Assembly (NCBI GenBank): GCA_029945445.1
Contig: JAQSCO010000015.1
Span: 6,154-70,153, forward strand
From: Lacunisphaera sp.
GTDB taxonomy: Bacteria; Verrucomicrobiota; Verrucomicrobiia; Opitutales; Opitutaceae
Direction: 5' to 3'
Length of the DNA: 64,000 nucleotides
Shown here piece after piece: positions 53,923-62,554 of the stretch (the stretch's first letter is position 1; each line of letters starts with the position of its first letter). A model generated the notes under the pieces. The model was not told where the DNA came from and searched no databases. It was given only the letters and a program-made list of their open reading frames with translations. Position numbers and translations under genes: made by a program.

Positions 53923-54007
53923 GGAGGGCGCGGACTCCGTCCGCGCCGCGGCGGCGAAGGGACTCACCGCCCTGACAATAGGGCAGCCCGCGGGGACGCG
54001 GGCCCCC
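53923..54007. repeat. Hairpin pair after smc, REP-like
   Basis: GGAG followed by GGCGCGGAC-TCC-GTCCGCGCC (53927-53947), and an opposed hairpin GCCCGCG-GGGA-CGCGGGC (53986-54003) followed by CCCC. Between them GCCCT...AGGGC can also pair. GGAG is an alternative REP tag, so this may be a diverged pair. It starts just after the smc stop. Confidence 0.5.
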
Positions 54008-54088
54008 CAGTGAATAGGAACACCGTTGTTTCCTGTTGGAAGCCCGATGTTCGTTCTCAATTCCTGCTGCGCAAATTCGAGGCGAAAA

Positions 54089-54119
54089 AAAGGCGCGACC
54101 CGTGGGGGATCGCGCCTTT
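54089..54119 (-). terminator. Terminator of the GspE-like gene
   Basis: On the minus strand AAAGGCGCGA pairs with TCGCGCCTTT around an 11-base loop and ends in a run of seven Ts (complement of the A-run at 54085-54091). Lying between convergent genes, it may also act weakly on the smc transcript. Confidence 0.85.
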
Positions 54120-54161
54120 CCTTTGCTTGCCGGCCCGCGGGGTAGGGCGGACCGGAAATGG

Positions 54162-56414
54162 CTAGTGGGCTTTCTTGGCGTGGCCGGCTTCGCCGCCGGC
54201 GCCGACGGGCTTGGCCTCGGCAATCATGTCCGCCGGGACGTTCGAGAGGGCGTCCTCCATCGTGGTGAGGCCGAACTTGACCTTGAGCATGGAGTCCTGG
54301 TGCATGGTTTTCATCCCGTTCTTCATGCAGACGCGCTTCAGGTCCGCGACCTCGACCTCCTTGTTGATGGCCTCGACGATCTCCTCGCAGTTGACCATCA
54401 GCTCGTGGATGCCGACGCGGCCCTTGTAGCCGTTGCCGCCGCAGATGTGGCAGCCGCCGACCGCGGCCTTGAAGATCTCGGGCGGCTCCTTGAGGTCGAG
54501 CGCCTTCATGATGATTTCCGCCTCGCGGCCGTCGGGGACATACTTGACCTTGCAGTTCTTGCAGACGCGGCGGAGGAGGCGCTGGGCGCACACGCACACG
54601 AGCGCCGCCGAGATGTTGAAGGGCTCGATGCCCATCTCACCCATGCGGGACACGGTGGAGGGCGCGTCGTTGGTGTGGAGGGTGGAGACGAGCAAGTGGC
54701 CGGTGAGCGCCGCTTCGCAGGCGATCTGGGCGGTTTCCTTGTCGCGGATTTCACCGACGAGGATGATGTCGGGGTCCATGCGGAGGTAGCAGCGGAGCGC
54801 GCGCTCGAAGGTGAGGCCGATCTGCTTGTTCATCTGCATCTGGTTGAGGCCGGGCAGGGTGTATTCGATCGGGTCCTCGGCGGTCTGGATGTTGACGTCG
54901 GGCGTGTTGATCTCCGCCAGCGCGGCGTAGAGGGTCATGGACTTGCCGGAGCCGGTCGGGCCGCAGTGCAGGATCATGCCGTAGGGCTGGCGGACGCACT
55001 CGCGGTATTTGGTGAGGTTCTCCTCGGAAAAGCCGAGTTGCGGGAGCGGCAGGGTGGACTTCGCCTTGTCGAGGATACGCATGACCACCTTCTCGCCGTG
55101 GTTCATCGGGCCGGTGGCGACGCGCAAGTCGATATCGATGTTTTTCTTCGTGAACTTCTTGAAGACGATACGGCCGTCCTGCGGCAAACGGCGCTCGGAG
55201 ATGTCGAGGTTGCACATGATCTTCAGGCGGGCGACCATGGCGAAGCTGACCTGCTTGGGCAGGCGCATCTTTTCGAAGCACATGCCGTCCACGCGATAGC
55301 GGACCTGCAGGTCCTTTTCCATCGGCTCGATGTGGATGTCGGACGCGCCGGAAATGTAGGCGTCCTCGATGATGCGGTTGGTGAGCTGGATGATCGGGGC
55401 GGAGTCCTCGCTCTCGAGGTCGGCGGCCTTGACCTCGCCGGTGCCGCCGCCCTCGGTGTAGGCGCCGGAGATGAGATCCTTGACCTCGTCGATGTCGACC
55501 TCGGTGGCGGCCTCGCCGGTTTTCTTGCCGGCGGCTTCCTTGAAGAATTTCTTGAGGAGCTCGTCGAGCAGGCTGGCGGAGATGACCTTGACGTCATCAA
55601 TCATCATCTCGGTGGCCTGCGAGAACGACTCGCGCTTGGCGTAGTCGAGCGGATTGGTCATCAGCACCGAGCAGGAGTTCGTGCCGGTCTTCTTATAGGG
55701 GAAGATGCACTCGCGGCGGATGATGGCGTCGCCGGTGATCTCGACGAGCTTTTCGTCGATCTCGACCTCGTCGGCCTTGGAGACGAGGGGCAGCTCGGTG
55801 AACTTGGAGATGAACTTGGCCGTGTCCTCGGGCGTGAGCTGGAACTTCGGGTCCAGCATGCGCTGGATGAGGGTGGAAGAGTATTCGGCCACCTCCTTCA
55901 GCATGCTGAGGTCCTTGGTGGTGAACGCGCCGCCGGTGCCGGCGGAGGGCTCCTTGTTGAGCACTTGGATCGCACCGATGATGATGTTGGCCTTGAGCGG
56001 GACGGTGAGCATCGAGGTGACCTCGAAGCCGACTTCCATTTTCTTGAGCGAGGCGGCATCGGGGCCCTTGCCGGTGAAGAAAAGCGGCTCGCCGGTCTGG
56101 ATGACCTTGCCGACGTTGCCGGTGCCCGCGGGGAGCTTGAGGGTCAGGAGCTTTTTCTGCGTCTCGCGGAAGGTGACTTCCTTGCCCTTGTCGGCGCCCC
56201 ACAGGGTGGGCGAGTAATACACCTGCTTGAAGGCGATCTCGCCGCCCTCGACGAGGTAGAGGGTCATCGACTGGGCCTGGAGCGACTCGACGACCTTGCT
56301 GGCCGTGAGCTCGATGACGGTGTTGACGTCCTCCTTGCTCGGCGCGGGCTTGGAGATGACCTTGATGAGCAGGGACCGGCGCAGTGTGCCCGTGAGATTG
56401 CTTACAGATGCCAT
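54162..56414 (-). CDS. GAF-domain GspE/PilB-type secretion ATPase
   Basis: A 750-residue type II secretion/type IV pilus assembly ATPase with an unusual front end. Residues ~27-175 form a GAF domain ([20 protein letters not shown], then [13 protein letters not shown] and IGAIQVLN). An MshEN-like N-terminal domain follows (about 190-310), then the hexameric ATPase: Walker A GPTGSGKS (about 485), Asp box [15 protein letters not shown], His box [16 protein letters not shown], and the zinc tetracysteine CKNC...CHIC (about 618-658). It powers pseudopilus or pilus assembly from the cytoplasmic side; the GAF domain may add ligand control. No other secretion gene is nearby. The start is ATG 56414; the frame is open upstream to 56585. 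Confidence 0.88.
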   Translation of the reverse strand: MASVSNLTGTLRRSLLIKVISKPAPSKEDVNTVIELTASKVVESLQAQSMTLYLVEGGEIAFKQVYYSPTLWGADKGKEVTFRETQKKLLTLKLPAGTGNVGKVIQTGEPLFFTGKGPDAASLKKMEVGFEVTSMLTVPLKANIIIGAIQVLNKEPSAGTGGAFTTKDLSMLKEVAEYSSTLIQRMLDPKFQLTPEDTAKFISKFTELPLVSKADEVEIDEKLVEITGDAIIRRECIFPYKKTGTNSCSVLMTNPLDYAKRESFSQATEMMIDDVKVISASLLDELLKKFFKEAAGKKTGEAATEVDIDEVKDLISGAYTEGGGTGEVKAADLESEDSAPIIQLTNRIIEDAYISGASDIHIEPMEKDLQVRYRVDGMCFEKMRLPKQVSFAMVARLKIMCNLDISERRLPQDGRIVFKKFTKKNIDIDLRVATGPMNHGEKVVMRILDKAKSTLPLPQLGFSEENLTKYRECVRQPYGMILHCGPTGSGKSMTLYAALAEINTPDVNIQTAEDPIEYTLPGLNQMQMNKQIGLTFERALRCYLRMDPDIILVGEIRDKETAQIACEAALTGHLLVSTLHTNDAPSTVSRMGEMGIEPFNISAALVCVCAQRLLRRVCKNCKVKYVPDGREAEIIMKALDLKEPPEIFKAAVGGCHICGGNGYKGRVGIHELMVNCEEIVEAINKEVEVADLKRVCMKNGMKTMHQDSMLKVKFGLTTMEDALSNVPADMIAEAKPVGAGGEAGHAKKAH

Positions 56415-56533
56415 GGGTAAGGGGAGGTGGGTTGGCGCGGAACTTTCGGCGCCGGTGCAGCGAAGAAAGTTAGATTGAAAAACGCGCTTGCTTGTAAGGG
56501 CAAATTTTCGCGTGGTCGAGGGAGAACTTGCAA

Positions 56534-57013
56534 ATGATTGGCTGGCTCCAAGACGTCTGGGATAAACTCGCGCACCGCGCGGCACCGACCGCGAACGCGG
56601 AGGCCGGGGCCCGCGGCGAGCAGGCCGCCGCCGACTACCTGCGGGCGCGCCACGGTTTTGCCATCGTGACCCGCAACTGGCGCAGCCCGCGCGACCAGCG
56701 CGACGAGATCGACCTCGTCTGCCGCGACGGCGACGTGCTGGTGTTCGTCGAGGTCAAGGCCCGCGCCGAGGGCGCGCTGGTCAGCGGCTTCGAGGCGGTC
56801 AACGCGCGCAAGAAGCGCGCCCTGCGCCGCGCCGTCCACGCCTACCTCGGCGCGCTCACGCCGCCGCCGCGCACGTTCCGCTTCGATGTGGCCGAGGTCA
56901 CCCTCAGTGAACGCCTCCCGGTGCAGGTGATGCACTACGAGAACGCCCCGCTTTTCCCCAAGGGCTACTACGTCGCCCGCCAGAGCGGCTCGCTTGACGA
57001 GGTGGCGAAATAG
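56534..57013 (+). CDS. yraN: YraN family (UPF0102) nuclease-like protein
   Basis: A 159-residue protein with the restriction-endonuclease-like fold of the UPF0102 family. Its motif is seen as [20 protein letters not shown], then [22 protein letters not shown], holding the D...EVK catalytic-type residues. The C-terminus [10 protein letters not shown] is also typical. The family is widespread but its role is not settled. ATG 56534 follows GAGGGAG by about nine bases; a TTG two codons earlier is possible. It diverges from the GspE-like gene across 119 bases. Confidence 0.88.
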   Translation: MIGWLQDVWDKLAHRAAPTANAEAGARGEQAAADYLRARHGFAIVTRNWRSPRDQRDEIDLVCRDGDVLVFVEVKARAEGALVSGFEAVNARKKRALRRAVHAYLGALTPPPRTFRFDVAEVTLSERLPVQVMHYENAPLFPKGYYVARQSGSLDEVAK

Positions 57014-57026
57014 GACGGCGAGATTT

Positions 57027-57042
57027 GTGGGCACCCGCCCAC
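57027..57042. repeat. Small hairpin after yraN
   Basis: GTGGGC-ACCC-GCCCAC lies 14 bases after the yraN stop, without a T-tract. A second GC-rich inverted sequence (GCGGGC-GCCCGC) is found just before zwf at about 57098. Confidence 0.4.
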
Positions 57043-57130
57043 CGGGAAGCCCGCGTTCTCACTGTGTCATCCCGCCCCACGCGGATTAAAAGCCTTGCGG
57101 GCGCCCGCCCGCCCGCCGAAATTCCCGCGC

Positions 57131-58678
57131 ATGGCTGAAGAAATCCGTCACCCGTTCCTCCACGGGCTCAGCAAGCATCGCGGCTCCCCGCCGACCGTCG
57201 TCGTGATCTTTGGCGCCTCGGGCGACCTCACCGCCCGCAAGCTCATCCCCGCGATCTACAACCTCGCCCACGACGGCCTGCTGCCGGCTGACTTCTTCCT
57301 CATCGGCTTCGGCCGCAAGGCGATTCCCGACGCGGAGTTCCAGCAGGTCGCCGCGGACGCCATCAAGGAATTCTCCCGCCGGGAAATGAGCCCCGAGGTC
57401 TGGGCCCGCCTCGCCCCGCGCACGCTCTACGTCAGCGGCGGCTACGACGAGAAGGCGGCCTTCGACCGCCTCGGCGCGCGCATCACCGGCCTCGAGAAGG
57501 AAATCGGCCAGCAGCTCCAGTCGCTGTTCTACATCTCCACCCCGCCGACCGTCTTCGCGCCGATCATCCAGAACCTCGGTGCCAGCGGCCTCGCCGCGCG
57601 CTACCTCCGCCAGGCGCACCAGTCGAAGGTCATCATCGAGAAACCGTTCGGCCGCGACCTCGCCAGCGCGCAGGCGCTCAACCGCGAGCTCACGACCTTC
57701 TTCGTCGAGTCGCAGGTGTTCCGCATCGACCACTACCTCGGCAAGGAGACCGTGCAGGACCTCCTCGTGCAGCGTTTCGCCAACGCCATCTTCGAGCCGA
57801 TCTGGAACCGCAACTTCATTGACCACGTCCAGATCACCGTGGCCGAGCAGGTGGGCGTCGAGGCCCGCGCCGGCTACTACGAGCAGAGCGGCTGCCTGCG
57901 CGACATGATCCAGAACCACACCATGCAGCTGCTCGCGCTCACCGCGATGGAGCCGCCTGTCTCGATGGACGCCGAGTCCGTCCGGGACGAGAAGGTGAAG
58001 GTCCTCAAGGCCATCCACCCGCTGCGCCTGCAAGGCGGCGGGCGCCTGAGCGACGTCGCCCGCGCCCAATACGGCGACGGCGTCATCGGCGGCAAGGCGG
58101 TCAAGGGCTACCGGCAGGAGCCCGGCGTGTCGCCGGTCTCGGCGACCGAGACCTACGCCGCCCTGCGCTTCACCATCAACAACTGGCGCTGGCACGGCGT
58201 GCCGTTCTACCTGCGCTCGGGCAAGCACCTCGCGCGCCGCGTCAGCGAGATCGCCATCCGCTTCAAGCACACCCCGGGCAACCTGTTTGGCGGCGGCGAG
58301 CGCTCGCAGATCGCGCCCAACACGCTGGCCTTCCAGATCCAACCCGACGAGGGGCTCAGCCTCATCCTCAACGCCAAGATCCCCGGCCTCGAGACGCGCA
58401 CCCAGCCCGTGAAGATGAACTTCAAATACGCCACGACCTTCGGCTCCAACACGCCCGAGGCCTACGAGCGCCTCGTGCTCGACGCCATGATCGGGGACGG
58501 CACTCTCTTCATTCGCGGCGACGAAACGGAGCGCTCGTGGCAGCTCATCACGCCGATCCACGAGTTCTGGGCGGAGCAGGGCAGCGCCGGCCTCGACACC
58601 TACGCCTCAGGCTCGTGGGGCCCGGCCTCAGGCGACGCGCTGCTCGCGGCCAACGGCCACGCGTGGCGGGAACCGTGA
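57131..58678 (+). CDS. zwf: Glucose-6-phosphate 1-dehydrogenase
   Basis: A 515-residue NADP-dependent enzyme opening the oxidative pentose phosphate pathway. The nucleotide-binding fingerprint is FGASGDLTARKLIPAIYNLA (about residues 24-43), KPFGRDLASA is the substrate lysine region, and the active-site signature RIDHYLGKETVQDLL is at about residue 198. The length is normal. ATG 57131 (MAEEIRHPF) is chosen; an upstream TTG lies in a GC-rich inverted sequence. It is followed after 125 bases by an OpcA-like gene, a known partner. The perfect palindrome GCGCGCCA-G-TGGCGCGC (58679-58695) starts immediately after the stop. Confidence 0.95.
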   Translation: MAEEIRHPFLHGLSKHRGSPPTVVVIFGASGDLTARKLIPAIYNLAHDGLLPADFFLIGFGRKAIPDAEFQQVAADAIKEFSRREMSPEVWARLAPRTLYVSGGYDEKAAFDRLGARITGLEKEIGQQLQSLFYISTPPTVFAPIIQNLGASGLAARYLRQAHQSKVIIEKPFGRDLASAQALNRELTTFFVESQVFRIDHYLGKETVQDLLVQRFANAIFEPIWNRNFIDHVQITVAEQVGVEARAGYYEQSGCLRDMIQNHTMQLLALTAMEPPVSMDAESVRDEKVKVLKAIHPLRLQGGGRLSDVARAQYGDGVIGGKAVKGYRQEPGVSPVSATETYAALRFTINNWRWHGVPFYLRSGKHLARRVSEIAIRFKHTPGNLFGGGERSQIAPNTLAFQIQPDEGLSLILNAKIPGLETRTQPVKMNFKYATTFGSNTPEAYERLVLDAMIGDGTLFIRGDETERSWQLITPIHEFWAEQGSAGLDTYASGSWGPASGDALLAANGHAWREP

Positions 58679-58708
58679 GCGCGCCAGTGGCGCGCAAGGA
58701 ACGAGGAG

Positions 58709-58799
58709 CAAGTGACAAGTTTCAAGATGATGATCTTCCGGCAATCCGTGATTCTGGGACAAGTTCCTGATACTTGTCCCTTGTCACTTTCCACTTTCC
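58709..58799. repeat. Inverted heptameric repeats between zwf and the OpcA-like gene
   Basis: Left array (58709-58729): CAAGTGA, CAAGTTT, CAAGATG. Right array (58772-58799): ACTTGTC, CCTTGTC, ACTTTCC, ACTTTCC, ending 4 bases before the start codon. The arrays are partly complementary (AAGTGACAAG with CTTGTCACTT), and GGGACAAGT/ACTTGTCCC (58756-58780) forms a smaller hairpin. The 7-bp period matches the arrays at 8359 and 48402. Confidence 0.65.
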
Positions 58800-58803
58800 C
58801 CTG

Positions 58804-59766
58804 ATGCCCGCCGTCTTTGACACCCTGCCCGGCCAGGAGGTGCCCGTCGGCGGCATTAATGCCGGCTTCAACCAGCTCTGGGCGGACACCCCGGCCAAGG
58901 ACAGCCGCGCCGTGCAGCTCAACCTCGTGCTGCACCTCGGCGGCAACACGACGCCGCCCGACGCGCTCGTGCAGTTCGATTACACCCGGCTCTTCGCGCA
59001 GCGCTACCCGTGCCGCGTGGTCGTGCTGTGCCCGGACCATGCGCCGCAGGCGCCGGCCGAGATCCGCGCCAAAATTTACGGCGAGTGCTTCCTCGGCAAG
59101 TCGTCCGGCGACATGCGTTGCGTCGAGTTCGTGCTCCTGCACTACACGCTGGCGGCGCGCCGCCACCTCGAAAACCAGGTGTCGGTCTGCCTCTCCACCG
59201 ACATGCCGCTCTATTACTGGGCGCACCGGTTCGCCGATGTCCAGAAGCTGGCCGACTACCACTACCTGCTGACCCGCTCGACGCGCATCCTCTTCGACAG
59301 CGCGGTGGTGCCCGCGGATGCCTTCACCTATCCCTGGCCCAACCTCGCCGCGGTGCGCGACCTCGCCTACACCCGCACCCTGCCGTTGCGGCAGAACCTC
59401 GGCCAGTTCCTCAGCCGCTACAGCCCGGCCCTGATCAACGCCGGCCTTCAGCAGGTGACCATCCGGCACCGCGCGCAGTTCGCCGCCGAGGCCAGCTGCC
59501 TGCTCGGCTGGGTAAAAAAAGGCCTCGTGCGCAGCGGGGCCGACACCGGCACGATCAAGTTCGAGGTCACGCCGGTCGACTGCCCCGGGTGCTTCTCGAT
59601 GCGGTTCACCTACGCCGACCCGAAAAAGGTTTTCAGCTGGGAAGCCGACTTGAGCCAGGACCACGCCGATTTCACCGGCGACCTGGGCATGGGCCGCACC
59701 ACGCTGGAGGTCGGCGCGCATTTCCTCGCCGCCGAGCAGGCGCTGAGCGAAGCGATGTTCTTCTAG
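58804..59766 (+). CDS. opcA: OpcA-like glucose-6-phosphate dehydrogenase assembly protein
   Basis: A 320-residue protein placed directly after zwf. The sequence layout resembles OpcA, the redox-sensitive activator of glucose-6-phosphate dehydrogenase in cyanobacteria and actinobacteria: YPCRVVVLCPDH, an Ala-rich strand IRAKIYGECF, RCVEFVLLHYT, and DMPLYYWAHRFAD where OpcA has the PVxxWW segment. Cysteines are frequent (for example VDCPGCFSM near residue 260) and could serve redox control. ATG 58804 is taken as start; a TTG ten codons earlier lies within the heptamer repeat. Similarity is partial, so another zwf-linked role is possible. Confidence 0.6.
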   Translation: MPAVFDTLPGQEVPVGGINAGFNQLWADTPAKDSRAVQLNLVLHLGGNTTPPDALVQFDYTRLFAQRYPCRVVVLCPDHAPQAPAEIRAKIYGECFLGKSSGDMRCVEFVLLHYTLAARRHLENQVSVCLSTDMPLYYWAHRFADVQKLADYHYLLTRSTRILFDSAVVPADAFTYPWPNLAAVRDLAYTRTLPLRQNLGQFLSRYSPALINAGLQQVTIRHRAQFAAEASCLLGWVKKGLVRSGADTGTIKFEVTPVDCPGCFSMRFTYADPKKVFSWEADLSQDHADFTGDLGMGRTTLEVGAHFLAAEQALSEAMFF

Positions 59767-59788
59767 CCCCTGCCGACGACTTTTCCGC

Positions 59789-62554
59789 GTGGCCGCTCCC
59801 GAATCATCCGCCCGCACTGTGCAACCGTCCGCCGCGCCCGGGCCGCGGCGCGCCCGGCCGATCTACCGGGTGTTCGTGAGCTCCACCTGGCTCGACCTGC
59901 AGCCGGAACGTCAGGCGCTGATGGAGGCGTTGAACCGCATGGAGGAAATGCGCTTCGTCGGCATGGAATTTTTCGGCAACCGGCCGGACGACACGCATGA
60001 CGCCTCGATCGACCAGGTGGACCGGTGCGAGGTGTTCGTAGGCATCATCGGCTTCCGCTACGGCTCCGGCATCACCGAGGCGGAGTATCGCCGTGCCCGC
60101 GCGTTGGGGCTGCCGTGCTTCGTCTATTTCAAACGCGAGGCCGATTCGCGGCCGGAGCTGACCGATAACGACGCCGGTTTGGCCGCGAAACTAGCGTCGT
60201 TCAAGCAGGAGCTGCTCCGCGGGCACACCGTGAAGGAGGTCTCCAGTCCGCAGGAACTCGCCGCCAGCGCGACGGCGGACCTGCACAACTGGGTCGCGGC
60301 GCGCTGGATTTCGCTGGAGGAGGGATTGGTATCCCGCCCGCAGCCCGCGGCGGTCGCGGATGCCGACCGCACGAACCTGCTGCGCCTGCTGGAGCGCATC
60401 CAGCATGACTGGATTGACGGCGTGCTCGAGGCATCGCTGCACCGCCGGGCGTGGCTGGACCTCGGGCTAGACTGGCAGGACGAGGCGGTCGAGCAGCCGT
60501 GGGACCGCATCCTGGTGGCCCCGGACCGGCCGGTGCAGACCTTGGGCCAGCGGGAGACCATCGCCGACGTGTTTGCCGCGGCCCAAAACACCCTGCTTAT
60601 TCTGGGCGAGCCCGGCGCAGGCAAGACGACCACGCTGCTGGAACTCGTGCGCGATCTCGCCCGCCGGGCGCGGGATTCAGCCGCCGAGCCGCCGCCGGTG
60701 GTGCTGGCACTCTCCACATGGACGGGCCGGCATCGCTCGCTGCAGGACTGGCTGACTGAGGAATTGAACGTGCGCTATCAGGTGCCCAAGCGGCTCGCGC
60801 GCGGCTGGCTCGAGGCCGGGCGGCTGGTGCTGTTGCTCGATGGCTTGGACGAGGTGCGAGAGGCACTCCGGCCCGCATGCGTCGCGGCGATCAACGTCTT
60901 CGCGCAGGAGCACATGCCGGCCGGCCTCGCGGTGACGTGCCGGGTCACCGAATATTCGGCTCTGCCGGAACGGCTGCGGCTGCGTTCGGCGATCTGCCTG
61001 CAGCCGCTGACGCCGGCGCAGATCGACGCCTACTTTGAGCGGGCCGGGGCGGGCTTGGAAAATTTGCGCGCGGCGATGCGCGAGGACGAGGCGCTGCGGA
61101 CGCTCGCCCAGACGCCCCTGATGCTGAGCGTGATGACGATGGCCTGGCGCGATGCGCCCGCCGCGGCCTGGCACAGCGGCGAGGTCATCACCCTCGAACA
61201 GCGTCGCCGACAACTGTTCGATGCCTACGTGCAGACGGCGCTGCGGCGCAAGGGCGCACGGGAGGGTGAGGCATTTGCCCGGCACACGCTGGAGGTCCTG
61301 CCCTGGCTCGCCCGGCAGATGCGGCTGCGCGACCAGACACTTTTCGCGATCGAGCAGATGCAACCGGACTGGCTGGAAGGTTCCCGGCGCCAGCAGGCTT
61401 ACTTTCTGCTGACACGTCTCATCGCCACGCTGGGCCTGGCCCTGCCATTCTGCCTGTTTCCCGTGTCGTTCGGGGCCAAGCTGGCCGTGCTGGTCACGGG
61501 CGTGGTGGCGGGCCTGGCGACGACCGGGTTGGATTTCTGGCTGTTTGGTCGGGATGCCGCCGCCCGGCCCATATCGCCCCGGGACCGCGCGCTGGCCTGC
61601 GCCTTTCTGCTCGGATTAGTTCCGGTTTTCGGGCTGCCGCTGATTTTCCGATTTGCCGGCATCTCCCTTCCGACCGACTCGAGCGCCACGCTGGCGGTCT
61701 ATGGCCTCCTGTTCGCCGCCTCGATGAGCATTCCCATTGATGTGAAGACGCGCGACATCCGGGCGGCGGATGCCGTCGGTTGGTCGTGGTCGCAGGCCGC
61801 CCGCCGCGCGGGACTGACCATCATGACCTGGCAATGGTTCCTGATCAGCGGGGGACTGGAACTAAGTGCGATCGAAGGGTGGGTCCGGGCCTCTAAGGAG
61901 TATGGGATCGGCCAGCCGGGATTCTGGCCCGGACTGGCGGTCGGCCTGCTCGCCGGCGCGGCCGGTTTCTGGCGCTGGCGACAACGGGGCTGGCTGGTGG
62001 TGGCCGGCACGTGCGCCCTCGGGTCCTTGGGCGCCGAGTTGGGACAATTCCTGGTCAGCCGAGGCTCGGGGGGCTTGCTGATTGCAACCTTGTTGCTGGC
62101 GCTGTTGGTCGGGCTTTTCGGTGGACTGTCCCCCGGCCTGGATAAAACCCGCGCCGGGCGGACGGGAGCGTGGTTCTGGCTGAAAGTGCCGGTGCTCACT
62201 GCGCTCATTGTGGGTCTGTGCGTCGGTTCGCTCCTGTTTGTGATCGGGACGGTTTTAGGTGGGAGAAGCAATTACCAGACGGGAGCCCTTATCTCCCTGG
62301 CGGTGGGCGGAACATTGGGCGTCGTGGCATTTTTTCGCTTCGGAGGATTTCAAGGGGCCCAGCATTTCGTCCTGCGCCGGTTGTTGGTGCAGAGTGGCCG
62401 CCTGCCGGCGAAACCCGACGAATTCCTCGATCAGGCCGTGCGCGTGAATCTGCTGCAGAAAGTCGGTTTCGGCTACCGGTTCATCCATGCCCTGTTGCTC
62501 GACCACTTCGCCGGGATGCCCGTCGAGCCTCGGAAGCCGGACAAGTCAGCCTGA
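59789..62554 (+). CDS. DUF4062-NACHT STAND NTPase with large membrane domain
   Basis: A 921-residue signalling NTPase. Residues ~25-120 are a DUF4062 domain (RVFVSSTWLDLQPERQAL; TIR/nucleotide-hydrolase-like fold). A linker leads to a NACHT ATPase: Walker A GEPGAGKTTTLLEL (about 273), Walker B LVLLLDGLDEV (about 347) and the LTPAQIDAYFERAG region. From about 543 to 850 there are roughly ten hydrophobic helices, and the C-terminus has GYRFIHALLLDHFAG, a helix typical of the end of the NACHT module. NACHT proteins include antiphage sensors; DUF4062 would be the effector. The start is a GTG at 59789, 23 bases after the OpcA-like gene. The stop overlaps the convergent gene by 9 bases. Confidence 0.82.
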   Translation: MAAPESSARTVQPSAAPGPRRARPIYRVFVSSTWLDLQPERQALMEALNRMEEMRFVGMEFFGNRPDDTHDASIDQVDRCEVFVGIIGFRYGSGITEAEYRRARALGLPCFVYFKREADSRPELTDNDAGLAAKLASFKQELLRGHTVKEVSSPQELAASATADLHNWVAARWISLEEGLVSRPQPAAVADADRTNLLRLLERIQHDWIDGVLEASLHRRAWLDLGLDWQDEAVEQPWDRILVAPDRPVQTLGQRETIADVFAAAQNTLLILGEPGAGKTTTLLELVRDLARRARDSAAEPPPVVLALSTWTGRHRSLQDWLTEELNVRYQVPKRLARGWLEAGRLVLLLDGLDEVREALRPACVAAINVFAQEHMPAGLAVTCRVTEYSALPERLRLRSAICLQPLTPAQIDAYFERAGAGLENLRAAMREDEALRTLAQTPLMLSVMTMAWRDAPAAAWHSGEVITLEQRRRQLFDAYVQTALRRKGAREGEAFARHTLEVLPWLARQMRLRDQTLFAIEQMQPDWLEGSRRQQAYFLLTRLIATLGLALPFCLFPVSFGAKLAVLVTGVVAGLATTGLDFWLFGRDAAARPISPRDRALACAFLLGLVPVFGLPLIFRFAGISLPTDSSATLAVYGLLFAASMSIPIDVKTRDIRAADAVGWSWSQAARRAGLTIMTWQWFLISGGLELSAIEGWVRASKEYGIGQPGFWPGLAVGLLAGAAGFWRWRQRGWLVVAGTCALGSLGAELGQFLVSRGSGGLLIATLLLALLVGLFGGLSPGLDKTRAGRTGAWFWLKVPVLTALIVGLCVGSLLFVIGTVLGGRSNYQTGALISLAVGGTLGVVAFFRFGGFQGAQHFVLRRLLVQSGRLPAKPDEFLDQAVRVNLLQKVGFGYRFIHALLLDHFAGMPVEPRKPDKSA

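Noticed and set aside
54130-54160. A further REP copy around the GGGGTAGGGCGG word after the GspE-like gene
   Set aside because: Only the tag-like half is present; no matching hairpin follows.
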